In this document: in pieces, positions 22,458 to 34,635 of the stretch | Layout of the letters: each line of letters begins with the position of its first letter | How positions within the stretch are numbered: position 1 is the stretch's first letter | Source: Calvatia gigantea | Lineage: Eukaryota > Basidiomycota > Agaricomycetes > Agaricales > Lycoperdaceae | Length of the DNA: 64,000 nt | Reading direction: 5' to 3' | Assembly: GCA_025093985.1 (NCBI GenBank) | Contig: JACAAK010000009.1 | Location: 744,001-808,000, forward strand | The notes under the pieces: model-generated | Told to the model about the DNA's origin: nothing | The model's input: only the letters and a program-made list of their open reading frames with translations | Database searches by the model: none | Program-made: the position numbers and the translations under genes

Positions 22458-23588
22458 CGAGCGGATAGCTGGGATCGTCTTTTCGGCTCCATTTGTTGCA
22501 TTACATATTCTTCAATTTGTCATATTACTCTTGCATCACGTTATCAGTTCAGGGCTTCTTTTAGAAAGCAATGAAGAAACGAAAATCACCGGACAGAAAA
22601 ATTTGTCTGCATGGACCCCACTTTCTAGTCACGGGTCAGCCTTGCTTTGGTTTAAACCCTCCGTAAACGGTTTTAAATCCATGCTCGAGATCCCCCGGAT
22701 AAGTATCTCGGCCTTCAATTGCTGCGACGGCCATTGGCATTTTTGCGACCACTCGCGGGTAGTGGAAGCAATGCTCATTACTGTGAGGAGATATCCAACT
22801 CGGGGCGCAAATAACTCAGGTAGGAGTATCAAACTTCCCGCAATATGAAATGTTGCAACTCCACAGAACGGATGACCCTCTCTCTCGGTACGACATCGAT
22901 TTTACTTCGGAGATACTCGCCTCTAGGACCCTTGGCCCATAAACATTCCGCCCTTTCACACGTATATGTTGTGGTTTTGTGCGCAAGTCAACGCAACCGA
23001 AATGATAGTGAGTAGTGGAGTGCGGCGATTACGCTCAACTCTGGCTCACAATGAGGGTGAGTCAACCGACGCAATTACGTTAAAGTGGACATGTTAATGT
23101 CGTTCAGCACCATGATCCATATCACCGCCAATATATTACCCTTGAAACCAGCCTCAATCATGCTTTCGTATTGCTTTTTTAAAATATTCCCAAGCTCACG
23201 GTACGCGCCCCACATGACCGCATGTTTCCTTCCATGCCGTGAGGAACCCGTACTATTTGCGCAGGGGAAAGGACGCTGTGATCATTTCAATCTTGATAGG
23301 GCGTAAAAGTACTTTGGAGTGTTTTTCGGGAGCAAGGTTCAAGCGGTGCAGGCCTATGCACGTTGGGTCATTTTTTAATTCAGTCCCTGAAGCCTATCAT
23401 CTACGCTCTGGAGACGCTTTTGAGTCAGGAGGGAGGGAAGAGCTTAATACTTCCGTCATTGCGAAACGCTACCCCTGGGAGGTTCCACCTCAATTGGCAA
23501 GAACGGAGCTGCCGACGCTCTTTACCAGTATAAAGACGCCTGAGGCCTGAGTATCAATCTAAGACAAGTCCCCAACCCCTGAAGCACC
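22458..23588. other. no recognisable gene
   Basis: Short frames on both strands (for example 22411-22848 and 23239-23550) carry no identifiable domain. The right end should hold the promoter of the carboxylesterase gene. Confidence 0.45.
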
Positions 23589-25923
23589 ATGCGACTGCCA
23601 TTGGCTTTTCTTTGCTTGTCGTCGATTGTGATTGCCCATCCAGCTCGACCGACCACTACCGTTGACCTGGGTTATGCCAAGTATGAAGGGAGTCTGAACA
23701 ATAAAACAGGAAATATCGAATTTCTGGGAATGCGATATGCAGCAGCTCCAACAGGTGTGTTGTTTTCGTTTTGTTAGTCGTGCTAGTTATTCAGGTCACT
23801 CGAAGGTACACATCGCTGGAGGGAACCTCAGCTTCCCAGGACAACCCACGGGATTCAGAAAGCCGATGCATTCCCGAACAGATGTTGGGAAGCTGGGCAG
23901 GGTAATCAGGCTGTGGCACCGTTCCCTTTGCATAGCCATGCTGATTTACAGAAACGAGCGGTTCCCAATTTCTCGGAAGACTGCCTCTTCCTCAAGTATG
24001 TGTCTCAATTTACGCTACAAACAAGGCGGTTGTCTGTAATCGTGAACTCATTGCCGTAATACAACAGTGTCATCACCCCAGCGTCGCCGGGAAAGAAAAA
24101 GCTACCCGTTGTTGTTTGGATTCATGGGTTCGCACTTTTCTCGTCTCTAAAAGGACGACCCTGATTTTTCGTCCATCTTCTAGTGGGGGTTATATGGCTG
24201 GTAGCGTTTCCGGGTTCAGCGGGACCGATATTTCTGATGGTAATGACTTGGTCCGCGAAGCTGGGGAAGGTGTTGTGGCCGTCCTTATCCAATATCGCCT
24301 CGGCGTGTTTGGTTTCTTGGCTGGCCAGAAGGTTCATCATCAAGGCGCTCTAAATGCCGGACTGCGTAAACACCATCGTTTGTTCGAAAATATGGGGTGC
24401 TGATGTACTCTTTAGTTGATCAACAGTTCGCGCTCCAATGGGTTCGACGTCACGTACGGTTCCTCCTTATGACCGCTTGACTCAATTGATAACGAGAGGG
24501 CAGATCAGCAAATTCAATGGGGACCCACACAGAGTCGCGATTTGGGGAGAGTCTGCAGGTAGGCTAACAATTAATAACGGATCAGCATTTCTTATGTATT
24601 CATTCAAAGGTGCTGGATCCGTTCTTCAGCACCTTGTTGCAAACAACGGAAAAACCCGTCCCCCTCTCTTCCGCGCAGCAATCACCAGCTCGACTTACCT
24701 TCCTTCTCAATATGCATATAACCACCGGATTCCTGAGGTCAGCTAGGTCGTGTTACCCGTTGTCTGGCACTGAAGTATTTGTGTAATCAGCAATTATACA
24801 CTGAAATTGTGAATGCAACGGGGTACGTCGCAAGGAATGCTCACACCAACGCTCGTTATTTACGGTTTGGCTTGGCAGGTGCACCTCAGCCAGGAATACC
24901 CTTGATTGCTTAAGACAAGTCGACGTAAACATGCTTCAACAGGCGAACACCGACGTCGCGAATAGTGGCTTCTTCGGAACATTCCTCTTTGTTCCTGTGG
25001 TAGATGGACGTTTTATCACGAAACGGCCGACCCAACTTATTCACGAGGGCAAATTAAACGGTGTAAGTTCTCGTCGCCACACTTGAAACTTCTTCATGAC
25101 GAGCGACTGCTATCATATATTCTAGGAGGCTTTCCTCGCTGTTACAAATACGTTTGAGGGTGCTCTTTTCGTGGATATGAAAACTGCGGACACTGTCCAG
25201 ATCCCCGCATACCTCGCCAACTTATTCCCTGATTTCCGGGACGCCGAAGTTGCTGCGGGTGTTGCTCAGTACGCGAATGTAGGGAGCCCCATTGACCAGG
25301 CCGTTGCTATTATGGGAGAATGTGAGCCAGGCATCCATGGGTTCCGTCCCCAGTATTCAACTTTCATCCTTAGCTATTTTCATCTGCCCGACATATTATT
25401 TGCTACGCGCGTTCAGGAATAAAGGTTTCAAGGTAAGGAATCTCTATCAACTGTGACAAAAGATTATCTGCTGATCAGAAACAGGGTGAATTTGCCGTCC
25501 CTCCTGGAGGCCATGGCAATGATGTTATCTACTATTTCCCCAGGTAAGCTTTAGGATCCTACAGCGAGTCCATGCGAGTCTAAAACCGTCACAGTACGCC
25601 TGGCCAAACCCCAGGTTTTAACAATCCCCTCTTCCTCAAGAACTTTGCCGAATCATTCTTGAACTTCGCCATGGCTTTGGATCCTAACGTAAAGTGGGAT
25701 CCTACGAATACCGTTCCCAAATGGGCAAGATGGAGCGACCGAAGGAGGGTGGAGATGTTGTTCAACAAAACGGATGCGGATGTTCCTGTGTTCCACACCA
25801 TTAACACTGCGCCTGACCTTCTTGAGCGTTGCGCGTGAGTATTGTCCCATAATTTCCCCTGATACTGTGACTAATGATAAACACAGCTACTGGGAGAGGG
25901 TTAGCGCGTTTTCTGCCCAGTAA
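23589..25923 (+). CDS. secreted type-B carboxylesterase/lipase
   Basis: Alpha/beta-hydrolase of the cholinesterase-like family that cleaves carboxylic esters. The start at 23589 gives a signal peptide (MRLPLAFLCLSSIVIAHP). About a dozen exons follow. Exon 1 ends AAPTG. The next contains HRWREPQ and SEDCLFL, then VVWIHG/GGY (oxyanion hole) split by an intron. RLGVFGFLAG precedes the nucleophile elbow WGESAG near 24541-24558 (Ser nucleophile). FVPVVDGRFI (about 24992) and an exon with FICPT follow, then the catalytic His in PPGGHGND at about 25500-25530. The protein ends at TAA 25921-25923. All splice junctions I tested keep frame; one acceptor is the less usual AAG (near 23804). It is most likely extracellular. 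A truncated relative lies at 8890-9508. Confidence 0.85.
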
Positions 25924-26128
25924 TTCGTTACTTATATCGTTATTTGTATCGTTACTTGTGGATGATGGAAAAACGTGGTTTATTCGGAACACTGTCTATC
26001 GTGTACACAAATTCCACAATGTCGTACTGCTCGTGAGGCTATCATAAAAAGACATAAGTACGTGTATCGAATCGTAATCAAAGAGATGCCTCTCCCTTTG
26101 TCGACTGCTAACTGCCTGTGTGGGATGC

Positions 26129-27949
26129 CTACTTTTGGACATCATTTTCTTCCCAAACCTTCTTTGGTAAGAGGATTGCAGGAATAAGCGCAAGAAGTGA
26201 AAGGATAACCATGAGCGCATAGACGCCATAACCGCCGAGAATACGGTGCTGTACTGAATAAGAGAACAATGATGTAGACAGCGCCGGTCCAATCGAGCGG
26301 GCGATTGATACCGTCATTTGAGACAAACCATTGGTAGCACCGAGAGAACGTTTGTTGGGTGCAGATGCCGTGATGTACATGAATATGCAACCTAATCAGA
26401 CGCGGTTGACATCTCGGCGGGTACGGGGCTTTATTAGGGGGCTTACCATACGACATATCCATGAAGACCAGCATAAGCAGCACAACTGCCACCAATATCC
26501 AAACCAAGGGACCAACTCCCCATTGACGCGCACAAAGGCTCATGATGGGCATCAATATGAAGCAAGGGGCAAAAACCGTCATTCCAACGAAGAAGATGCG
26601 CTTCTCACCGAATCGTCGGAGTATTTTAGCGAAAAAGAAGATATTGAAGATGCCTGTCACGGCGCCATAGCTTCCCCAGATATATCCAATGGTTGGGGGG
26701 CTGAAACCTAAACCACCAATTTCAACCGGCATGGCAAAGAAGAGAGGAAGAAGTGCGTTCAACATTATGTTTAGGAATGCGAGGACGACATAGTTGACCA
26801 CAGAGATGATGACGGGGTAAACGAGGATTTTGCGAAGGGGAAGAGGTTGATCTGTATCGAAGTCGTCAGTGAGGGTCGTTTCTGATGACACTGAAGGTAT
26901 CCGTTTGCGTTTCGGTACGGTCTGCGAGGATCGGGGAAGATGAGAATAAGTTTAGCGGAGCAGTAGTACCCCCGCTCACCTCTTTGAAGAGTGCTGCGGC
27001 TACTATAATGGTCATAAATACGAAGCTAGATGCCGCCACGCATGGCAGGAAATATGGATAGTCCTTCCAGAATTGGCTCTTGAAAACCGTCGGAAAACGT
27101 TCGTGAGGCTTTGATAAGGAACCTCCCATCAAAGGACTATCCTCGTTTTAGTCAAAATTCCGATTCGCGCCAGAGGAACTCAGAGAGAGCACACCCTATC
27201 GTGGAGCCCGCGGCCCAGACCACAGGCATCAGGGAGAACCCTTCTGCTCGGTTTGTTGTATCAGTTAGCTCTCCCATGACGCTCTTCATCACGCCTGAAA
27301 TATTAATCGATAAGTCCATGAGAGATATTCACATATGCTGGCATCCAGACGTACCGATATTTCCGTTTAGAAGCCCGCATATGCACCGGCTATATGGCCC
27401 GTTGAGCTTCTTGGTGACAGTCATGGGAGGATGTTGAATTACCTGACAACCAGTGTCCAAAACGTTCTGGAAAGTCCAAAGCATAGCATCGATAGCGATG
27501 AACCAATGAGACCAATCAGCAGAACAGGCTTACGCCCAATGAAGTCGGATAGACGGCTCCATTGTAAAACAGTCAAAGCTTCCGTGGCGAAGAACAGCGA
27601 TTCCTGGTTTAAAGGTTAAAAATTCGGTAAATCCGGATAGACTTGGCTCGACTCAACAATTAACCCTGCGTAATAACCAACTTTACGCTCATCACCTCCG
27701 GTAATGTCGAGCTCACTAACAAGCTGTTTGAACGGTCAAAGACACGATGGGTGCAGCTATGCCAAAGTGACTTACTTGGTTGATAAAAGGATATATAGAT
27801 TGACTAACAAGAGGTTCACATAGCTGGAGTAACAATATGATGGCGATCTGGAGCCTGGGAAGGGGAGTTGGGCGACACCTTTTGGAATCGTCAACGGGAG
27901 AGGAGAGGAGAGGAGTCTCTTCGTCAACGAAAGTAGGATCGGCGGTCAT
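26129..27949 (-). CDS. MFS transporter, ZIFL-like, copy A (intact)
   Basis: Major facilitator of the fungal group related to plant ZIFL and multidrug carriers; the substrate is unknown. ATG at 27947-27949. The N-terminal cytosolic leader ends in a Pro/Leu patch, and TM1 is QIAIILLLQLCEPL. Exon 2 has ELDITGGDE and GYYAGL. The exon after an intron holds MFS motif A (WSRLSDFIGRKPVLL). Further exons give GLLNGNIG, MGELTDTTN, GSTIG and MGGSLSKP. The second half is carried mostly by one exon (26891 to about 26450), followed by the last exon with ITASAPNKRSLGATNGLSQ, ending VWEENDVQK at 26129. Introns are GT-AG and keep frame. It is first of three tandem minus-strand paralogues. Confidence 0.8.
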
Positions 27950-28488
27950 CGCAGGCTAGGAGGGTGTCCTCTGGAGAGGAGGGAGAAGGGAAGGAAAAAG
28001 AGAACGGCTACAAGTACATCTTGAAACAGGGCCGAAGGTAATAGTCCGAAGAAATCTTGAAGAAATCAGTGTGTCATGAGGCCCGGCCGTCGCTTCGAGT
28101 CTGACACTTCTTGTTGAAAATAGTTGGCCCAGGTTGGCCTATGACCGATTTACCTAAATGACGGCTCGAGGTGATCGGTGCGTAGGGTCGCGCTGCTTGA
28201 AAGTTTGATCGATCCCACACATCGTATAGATTTCCGTTGTTCGTATCCTACCTATGTCCACCTTCGTTCTTGCAGTCGTACTCTTTGAGTATACAAGCTA
28301 ACCACAACCTATCGCTTGCGAATTACTAGCCACACCTCGGTGGCCAGCGCACACGGAAATGAAGCCCTGGACAAAACTTCATGACAAGCAATTGATCTTA
28401 CGTAATAACTCAGTTCTAATGAAAACCCATAGCACAGGTCCTGAGACTGATTCTGAGCAAGAAATGCTATTGCATCGAAGCTTAGCGC
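27950..28488. other. intergenic region between MFS copies A and B
   Basis: No gene was recognised. It should hold the promoter of copy A and the terminator region of copy B. Confidence 0.45.
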
Positions 28489-30370
28489 TCATTTGCTGGC
28501 CCGCATTCCCCGTGGCAGCAAAAATGACGCATATACCCCTACGGATGTGATAGTAAGGAGGACAAAATACACAAAGTAACCCCCCATGATTTTCTTTTGG
28601 AGCGAAAAGGAGAAGAGAGAGGTAGCGAAGCAAGGTGCCACCGTTCTTGTAACCGAACTCGTCATCTGACCTAGGGCATTTACCGCCCCAAGGGAATTCC
28701 GGGTCGGAGCAGCGTCCATTATATATAGTTGCGTACAGCCTGTTGCTGTGTGAGCGAAAGAACTACGAGAACCACGATAAACAACCCACCATATGACATA
28801 AACACCAAAACATAGAATGCCATCTGGAAGCAGACCGTCCCCCAAACCATGGCATTCGTGCTTCCCGTCAATCTAGCAAACATGCTGATGATAGGGAAAG
28901 CGGAAAAGGTGATTAGAAAGGAGCTAAAGCAGATGATATACATCTTCCGAGGTCCGAGCCATCGCATCGTTCTGGAGAAGAGGGGAACTTGAATTACTGC
29001 GTTCAGCGCTCCCCACGTACCCATGACCGCGCCAATGTCATGGGGTTTGCATCCAAGGCCACCAAGAGGAATAGAGGTCGAATACATAAGAGGCAAAACT
29101 GCTTGATGTGCTTGATCCAAGAAGCAGAGGAATCCATGGTTGGCCAATGCGATCAAGTAATGGGCGGGTGATAAGCTCTTTTAGCGGAAGAATTTCGGTT
29201 TCTCCCAATGACCGAGTAGTAGAAGTTTCGCTGCAACGATCGTCATATTCGTTTGGGCCGTACTTGCGCGGCGGTTGTTCTGGCAGGAGTGATGACCCTT
29301 CCGACGCGCCACAATCAGCTTTGATAACTGGTTTCGACGGCGGTCGATCGCCTTCTAGATCATAACGAGGTCGTGCAAGTTTCGATGGCAAAGTCTAAAG
29401 GACACGAACGCGAGGTCAGCCTGGATGTTAATGCGGTAATCTCCCGTGACCTTATTTACCTCTTTAAGTCCAATAAACGCAATAATAAACGACACAAAAG
29501 AAATGGTTCCAGTAATCGCACATGGGGCGAAATAGGGGTGGTTCACAAGGAAGGCGACGTGCGATAACCGGGGCCATCGTCGTGTGGGTTGTGTAAAAAG
29601 GCCACCTATGAATGGTCTGGAAGGTGGTAGTTATCAGTATACAATGCCGGGCAAACTGAAAAGGATCGACTAACCCCAAGGTGATACCTGAACTCCACAT
29701 CACTGGAAGCCAAGCATAAGCCTGAGCTATATTTGTATGATCTGTAATCTAGAGCGAATGTTAATGAACGCCTGTCCTCAGACACCGGAGTATAATTTGG
29801 GAACCTACCTCAGCCACCATTGTCTTCGTAACACCTGAGGAACTACGGGTCAGATTCCCGTCTCTACGCGTCAAACGATATCCGATAAACGACATTACCT
29901 ATGTTTCCATTGAAAACCCCCTGAAAGCAACGGGCCACCAACAATATCCAAAACTGATTCGCAGACCCAAACGTGAACAGGGAAGCAGCCAGTCCGATGG
30001 GGCCGAGTAAAAGTACGGGCCGACGACCTATAGAGTCTGAGAGTCGGCCCCATTGAAGCACAGTTGCACACTCCGCAAGGAAAAAAGCCGATTCCTGAGG
30101 AAGCGTTACAATGGCGCCCATCCTCCTAATTGCAATGAGGCTTACCAGCAACCCGGCGTAGTACCCCATTTTTTTCTCGTCCCCATTGATTACTCCAGTA
30201 TCTCTTACAAACTGATTGACGAAAGGATAGATGACCGTCGAGGATATAGGTTCCGCAAACATGACCATCATCAGGATAAAAACCTGCACCTTCGGAAGAG
30301 GGGTCGATCTCGACTTCCCCGAAGGATGTTCCATAGAATATTCCGTAGACTCTTCGGAGTCGCTGTTCAT
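28489..30370 (-). CDS. MFS transporter, ZIFL-like, copy B (single-base frame break)
   Basis: Same family as copy A. ATG at 30368-30370. Exon 1 gives a Ser/Glu-rich leader and TM1, and its 51-bp intron can be read through in frame. Motif A is WGRLSDSIGRRPVLL. Later exons give FNGNIG, TKTMVAEITDHTN, PFIGGLFTQP and NHPYFAPCAI. The second half starts with PLKELITRPLL and resumes one base out of frame at IALANHGFLCFLDQ, because an extra base lies at about 29155-29156. The last exon has MDAAPTRNSLGAVNALGQ and ends LLPRGMRASK at 28489. Everything else is conserved, so this is either a recent null allele or an assembly indel. Confidence 0.75.
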
Positions 30371-31096
30371 CGCGGACAGTTACTGGTTGACCAGGGAATG
30401 TAAACAAGGTGGAGAAAAACAAAAGGGGGGGGGGGGGGGGCGAGGAGTGGGTAGAAAGCCACTGGAATGCAGCAAAAAATGATGCTGAGATATGTATGAA
30501 ATTTGCAGTACTTTCCGTTTTTCGGGTTCAAACTGTCCATCTTCACTTTGACAGGGCCAGATATCGAGAATAATTTGGCCAACGCCGAGTTCACAGAATG
30601 GAGCTAGAAGAACACCGGCCCTCCGAGCAGGACCCGTCTTGTCAGGCACTTGCCGTGGTGAGGCATCCATGGAGCCCAGAAGGTTATGATTGAAGGTAAC
30701 TGCCACACGATGGGCGATACCCAGGCGATTTCAATACCAAATTCTCTTCGCAAATTATCGGTGCTGTCAAAACTGACTGTTATGAGTAACGTTCAGGTGT
30801 CAAGCAGCTGGACATACGCTCTCACCCAAACCGTTGCAGAAAGTCATACTTGAGACGTCACTAATTATAGCACACAGGGTGCGCTAGAATTTTAATAGAT
30901 ACTGCATAAGGAAGAAGCTTGACTGACGTGCAGCCTCGTGTCGTCCGACGGTGATGCCAAGGAGCTGATAGGACAAATAGGATAAAGCGTTTCCGAAAGA
31001 TTCGTGTACTAATAGTCATTGTCTGATACAAGGGGAATGGCTGGCTTTCATTTGGGAGAGACATAGATCATTTCTAACACGAGAATGCGATGAAAA
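30371..31096. other. intergenic region between MFS copies B and C
   Basis: Contains a 16-base G run (C on the coding strand of copy B) at 30425-30440, about 55 bp upstream of its ATG. No other feature was recognised. Confidence 0.45.
30425..30440. repeat. homopolymer run of 16 G
   Basis: Uninterrupted G16 in the presumed promoter or 5' leader of the minus-strand MFS gene B. The exact length is uncertain in most sequencing technologies. Confidence 0.9.
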
Positions 31097-32973
31097 CTAA
31101 TCTTTGAGCCTTCGAGGGAGGAGCGATGCCGTCATGACACCCATGGCGGTGATGGTCATCAATAAAGCGTATATGAGATATTCTGGAAGCATTTTCCCCT
31201 TCAACGAAAAAGCATAGAAGACAGACATGAACGGCTCGGCCATCATCCGCGCCGCGGAACCCACGGACTGACCGACCCCGTTAACGGAGCCCAGGGAGCT
31301 CATATCCGGAACGGCATCCATAATGAAAAGCTGGGCACAACCTTAGGGGCGACTTAGCTGCGACCTCAGATAGGGGCTCAACACACGCACCATTGGCTAT
31401 ATAAACCGAGGAAGAGATCGCCATTTGGGTGTTTATCAATCCTATCACCACAAAACTGGTGCTTCCCAGGGCTTCTGCCGCGATGTGGAGGGTCGGAAAT
31501 AGGGCGAAGAAGATTACCATTGCGGTTAAGCATGTCGTGTATATCCTCTTTGCCCCGTAACGTTCTAAAAGCCAGGGAAACACTATGAGTTGTACTGGAG
31601 CATTGTAGCTAGCCCACTTCCCCATAAGCTTGGTCGTGTCTTCAGTTGAAAGTCCCAGTCCGGAATCGGGCGCCTTATACATTAACGGCAAGAGGGTTTG
31701 TTGCACCTGATCTAGGAAAGAGACGAAGGCATAATTCGACAGGGCAATAACGAGCTGAGGTCCAAGGAGTTGCTTGAGTCGAAGTCCCTCCTGGATCTTG
31801 TCAACTGGGAGTAACTTCGTGGCGCTTTGCGTAATTTCCTGACCGGTATCTGCAACGGCACCGTCCGCAGTAGATTGCACCCCTTGTATCGTGCCATAAC
31901 CCAAGTCCTGCGCTTGATGGAGGAGAGCGGAAGTCGAGGTTGGAACTGCTGGGGTTGCCACGGATTTTGCGCGATTCACCGCGCCCCAAAATGTTTTCCA
32001 GTCGATCAGGAACTCTGGCGGGAGAGTCTATCGGGACAGTCGGTCATGAGTAAAGAAGATCCCAGCCACTGGAACGTCACCTCCTCAAAACCATGATAGG
32101 TTACGTAGAACGAAATGAACGAGAAGGCGGACGCGATCGCGCATGGAATAAACAGAGGATGACTGTGAATGAGAGAGGACCGTTCGATGATCGGGAGTAT
32201 TTCATTTAAGCTTGCTAGAAAATCGCCAATTGGTGACCTACATTTGAGAGTGTCAACGGCATCACACCAGAGGCCTCGGTCTGAATAGTCACCCGATGTT
32301 GACCCCGATACTTTGTACTACAGGTAATGCTGCATAAGCTCGGTGTCTGTTACTGTTATCCGTGATCTTGCCGTGCATTTCAGACCATTCCGCTGGGCGC
32401 AAATGAATGAGGTACATACTTCTGCAATTACTGCTTTTGTGGCCTCTTTGCAAGGGTCAGAAAATTTGTTGTCGGACGTCGCGAGGGGCATACCCATGTT
32501 ACCACCGAAAACACCCTGCATCGATCGTGCAGTAGTTTGTACCCAAGGATTGTTCGTTACTCCGAGAATAAATGTAGAGAGACCAAGCCCAAGTGGACCC
32601 ATTAAGAGAATTGGACGCCGACCAAATTTGTCCGATAGACGTCCCCATTGGTAAACCGTCGCAGCCTTGGCGAGGAAAAGAGATGATTCCTGCCATAAGC
32701 GTCAGCACATTACAGCAACAGGAACTGCATTCTCACTGAGAAGTAGGAGTTGGATTTGGACTTTCCCGGTGCGTCTGGATCGGTGAAAGTCTGGCCGGTA
32801 TCACCTTTCGGGGTCGAGGCGTTATAAAACGAACGAATGATAGAGTTTGTTAGTGGTTCGGCGAGTAGAAGTACTACCAGAATTAACAGTTGTTTGATTG
32901 GAAGTGGTGTACGGTGACGACCTTCCTGTGGCGGCTCTCTTGTCGAGTCCTCACCAGCGATACTGAGGGCCAT
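31097..32973 (-). CDS. MFS transporter, ZIFL-like, divergent copy C
   Basis: ATG at 32971-32973. The leader and TM1 (LLILVVLLLAEPL) are followed by an unusual hydrophilic insert (about 25 residues: GDTGQTFTDPDAPGKSKSN) where copies A and B have the short TGGDE loop. Motif A is WGRLSDKFGRRPILL after an intron. Short exons give GNMG, TKAVIAE and YAALPVVQSIGVNIG. A long central exon (31979 to about 31380) has an extended Ala/Thr/Gln-rich cytosolic loop before LVIALSNYAFVSFLDQ. The last exon has IMDAVPDMSSLGSVNGVGQ and ends LLPRRLKD at 31097. Frame is kept throughout. The altered loops suggest a different substrate or regulation from A and B, but this is inference. Confidence 0.75.
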
Positions 32974-33554
32974 GGAGGGTCAAGAGCGAAATAGACGGGC
33001 TGTGGAAGCGAATAGCGAGTAACGAGCAAATCAAATTGTTTAGACTCTCCATCAGCGCCTTACAACGTTACTCTTGAAACTAAATGCGAGAAATTGGCAG
33101 GTCCAAGAGGTAAAATTTGGTAATCCATAGGTAAGTGTTCCGAGGCGAGTGAAGGTATGTGCGAGGCCACTTCGTCTCAACATGGTAGTTCGTAAGTATC
33201 AACACCCATGGTAACCCGAGCCACAAGCCGTGGTCGGTATCTCAACATTGCAAGATAGTAAAAATATCTTACAAGTCCAAGAGGAGTTGGGGTAGGAAGA
33301 CTGACGAGAATGTGGAAGGGACAATCACGTGCAGTTTGGTCAGGAACGATCGTTTATGCTGAGAATGGGCAAGGTGAGTTGCTCAACACAATGCTGCTGA
33401 CAGTGCATTCTCATTGCTTCGCCTGCGAAACGTTCAGGTTGAACTGGTCCCAGCCCTTAGTCTGAGATTGTAAAGCCACCAACATTTTTATTACTTTACA
33501 GTGAGTAATTTTTCTTTCCTCCTTGTGGTTGGTTCTTACCTCACTTAATAGACC
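32974..33554. other. divergent intergenic region
   Basis: Lies between the minus-strand MFS copy C and the plus-strand gene at 33555, so it should contain both promoters. No specific site was recognised. Confidence 0.45.
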
Positions 33555-34207
33555 ATGACAACCAACGGGGATAATGCACCTGAAGTAATCGACCTTACAG
33601 CAACCTCAGATTCTTCAAGCGAAAGCGAGGGTGATGAAGCAACAACGGTCCCATTCCTCGAAAATAATTCCGATACGTCCGAAGTCGAAATTCACCTGAA
33701 CGAGGAGACACGCTCGCAACTAAAAAATGTCATCAACACTGTCTCGGCGACACGGCTACGACAGGTGTTGGTAGAACTGATAGACACCGAACAAGCTGTT
33801 GAGATTGCTCTCACCAGAGAGTTTGTGACACTTAACCGTGAAACCCACAGTGTCGTTCCGAGATGGGAGAACTGTCAGAACTGCGAGGAAGATTACGACG
33901 TGAACACTGAAAGAGTAGAAGGAGAGTGTCTGTTCCATCCAGGTGCACGTTGTCTATCGACTTCAGGTGAAAACCGAGTGACTTACCAGTAGTTTTGTGC
34001 TTCAAAATACAAGGCGAACTTGAAATGGATGAAGATTATTTTGCTGATCACGACGAACGCGTTCACGGGCCAATGGATACTGAGGAAAATCGAATAGAGT
34101 ATCCGGAGGGGTTTACCTGGTCGTGTTGTGACAGTCATGCAAATGCGCCCGGTTGTCTCGCAGAACAGCACCAGCCTGCCGTCCCCAGGAAGCGGCGTCG
34201 ACTTTGA
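33555..34207 (+). CDS. small fungal protein with CxxC...CxxHPG signature, copy 1
   Basis: Exon 1 is 33555-33942 and exon 2 is 34014-34207; the GT-AG intron keeps frame and rebuilds the HPG-E junction. The N-terminus is acidic and Ser-rich. The C-terminal half carries Cys/His pairs: CQNCEEDYD, then ECLFHPG, an acidic stretch with GPMDTEEN, YPEGFTWSCCD, and CLAEQH near the end. The spacing suggests metal binding, as in a widespread uncharacterised fungal family. The tail is basic (PRKRRRL). Its function is unknown. A related gene follows on the same strand at 34636. Confidence 0.7.
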
Positions 34208-34635
34208 AGTATATCCACATGATAGAAGTCGAGCTAGACGTTTGCTGGTTATGACGAGAGAGACAATCATAGCTTCGGCATGTTACATTCCAGCGATTCT
34301 TCTGTTTATCTCTCTTTTGTTACTTTGGACTCGCCCCTTTTGTCTCGACCCTTGCATCGCTGTTCTCTCGGACCGAATAGGATATCTCAATAGAGTACCT
34401 TGGCACGGCAAGTCGGGCCCGTCCTCCAACTCTTCTCGAACAAGTCGAATGCGTCAGCTTCTCGGAGTGGGTCCCCTATATACATAAAGCACTACCATCG
34501 AACGTGTATATCTGAAGATACCCCCGTTTCACAAGTTTACACCGTGGCCGACTTCGCCCACACCGGCGAACGATTACTCCTGGTCCCTATTCCGCCTTCG
34601 ATCGGTCACGGATTCCACTTTGGCACTTCCTCACG

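Noticed and set aside
23239..23550. 103-codon frame upstream of the carboxylesterase as a separate gene
   Set aside because: No recognisable motif or splice chain, and it ends just before the esterase start; more likely promoter sequence.
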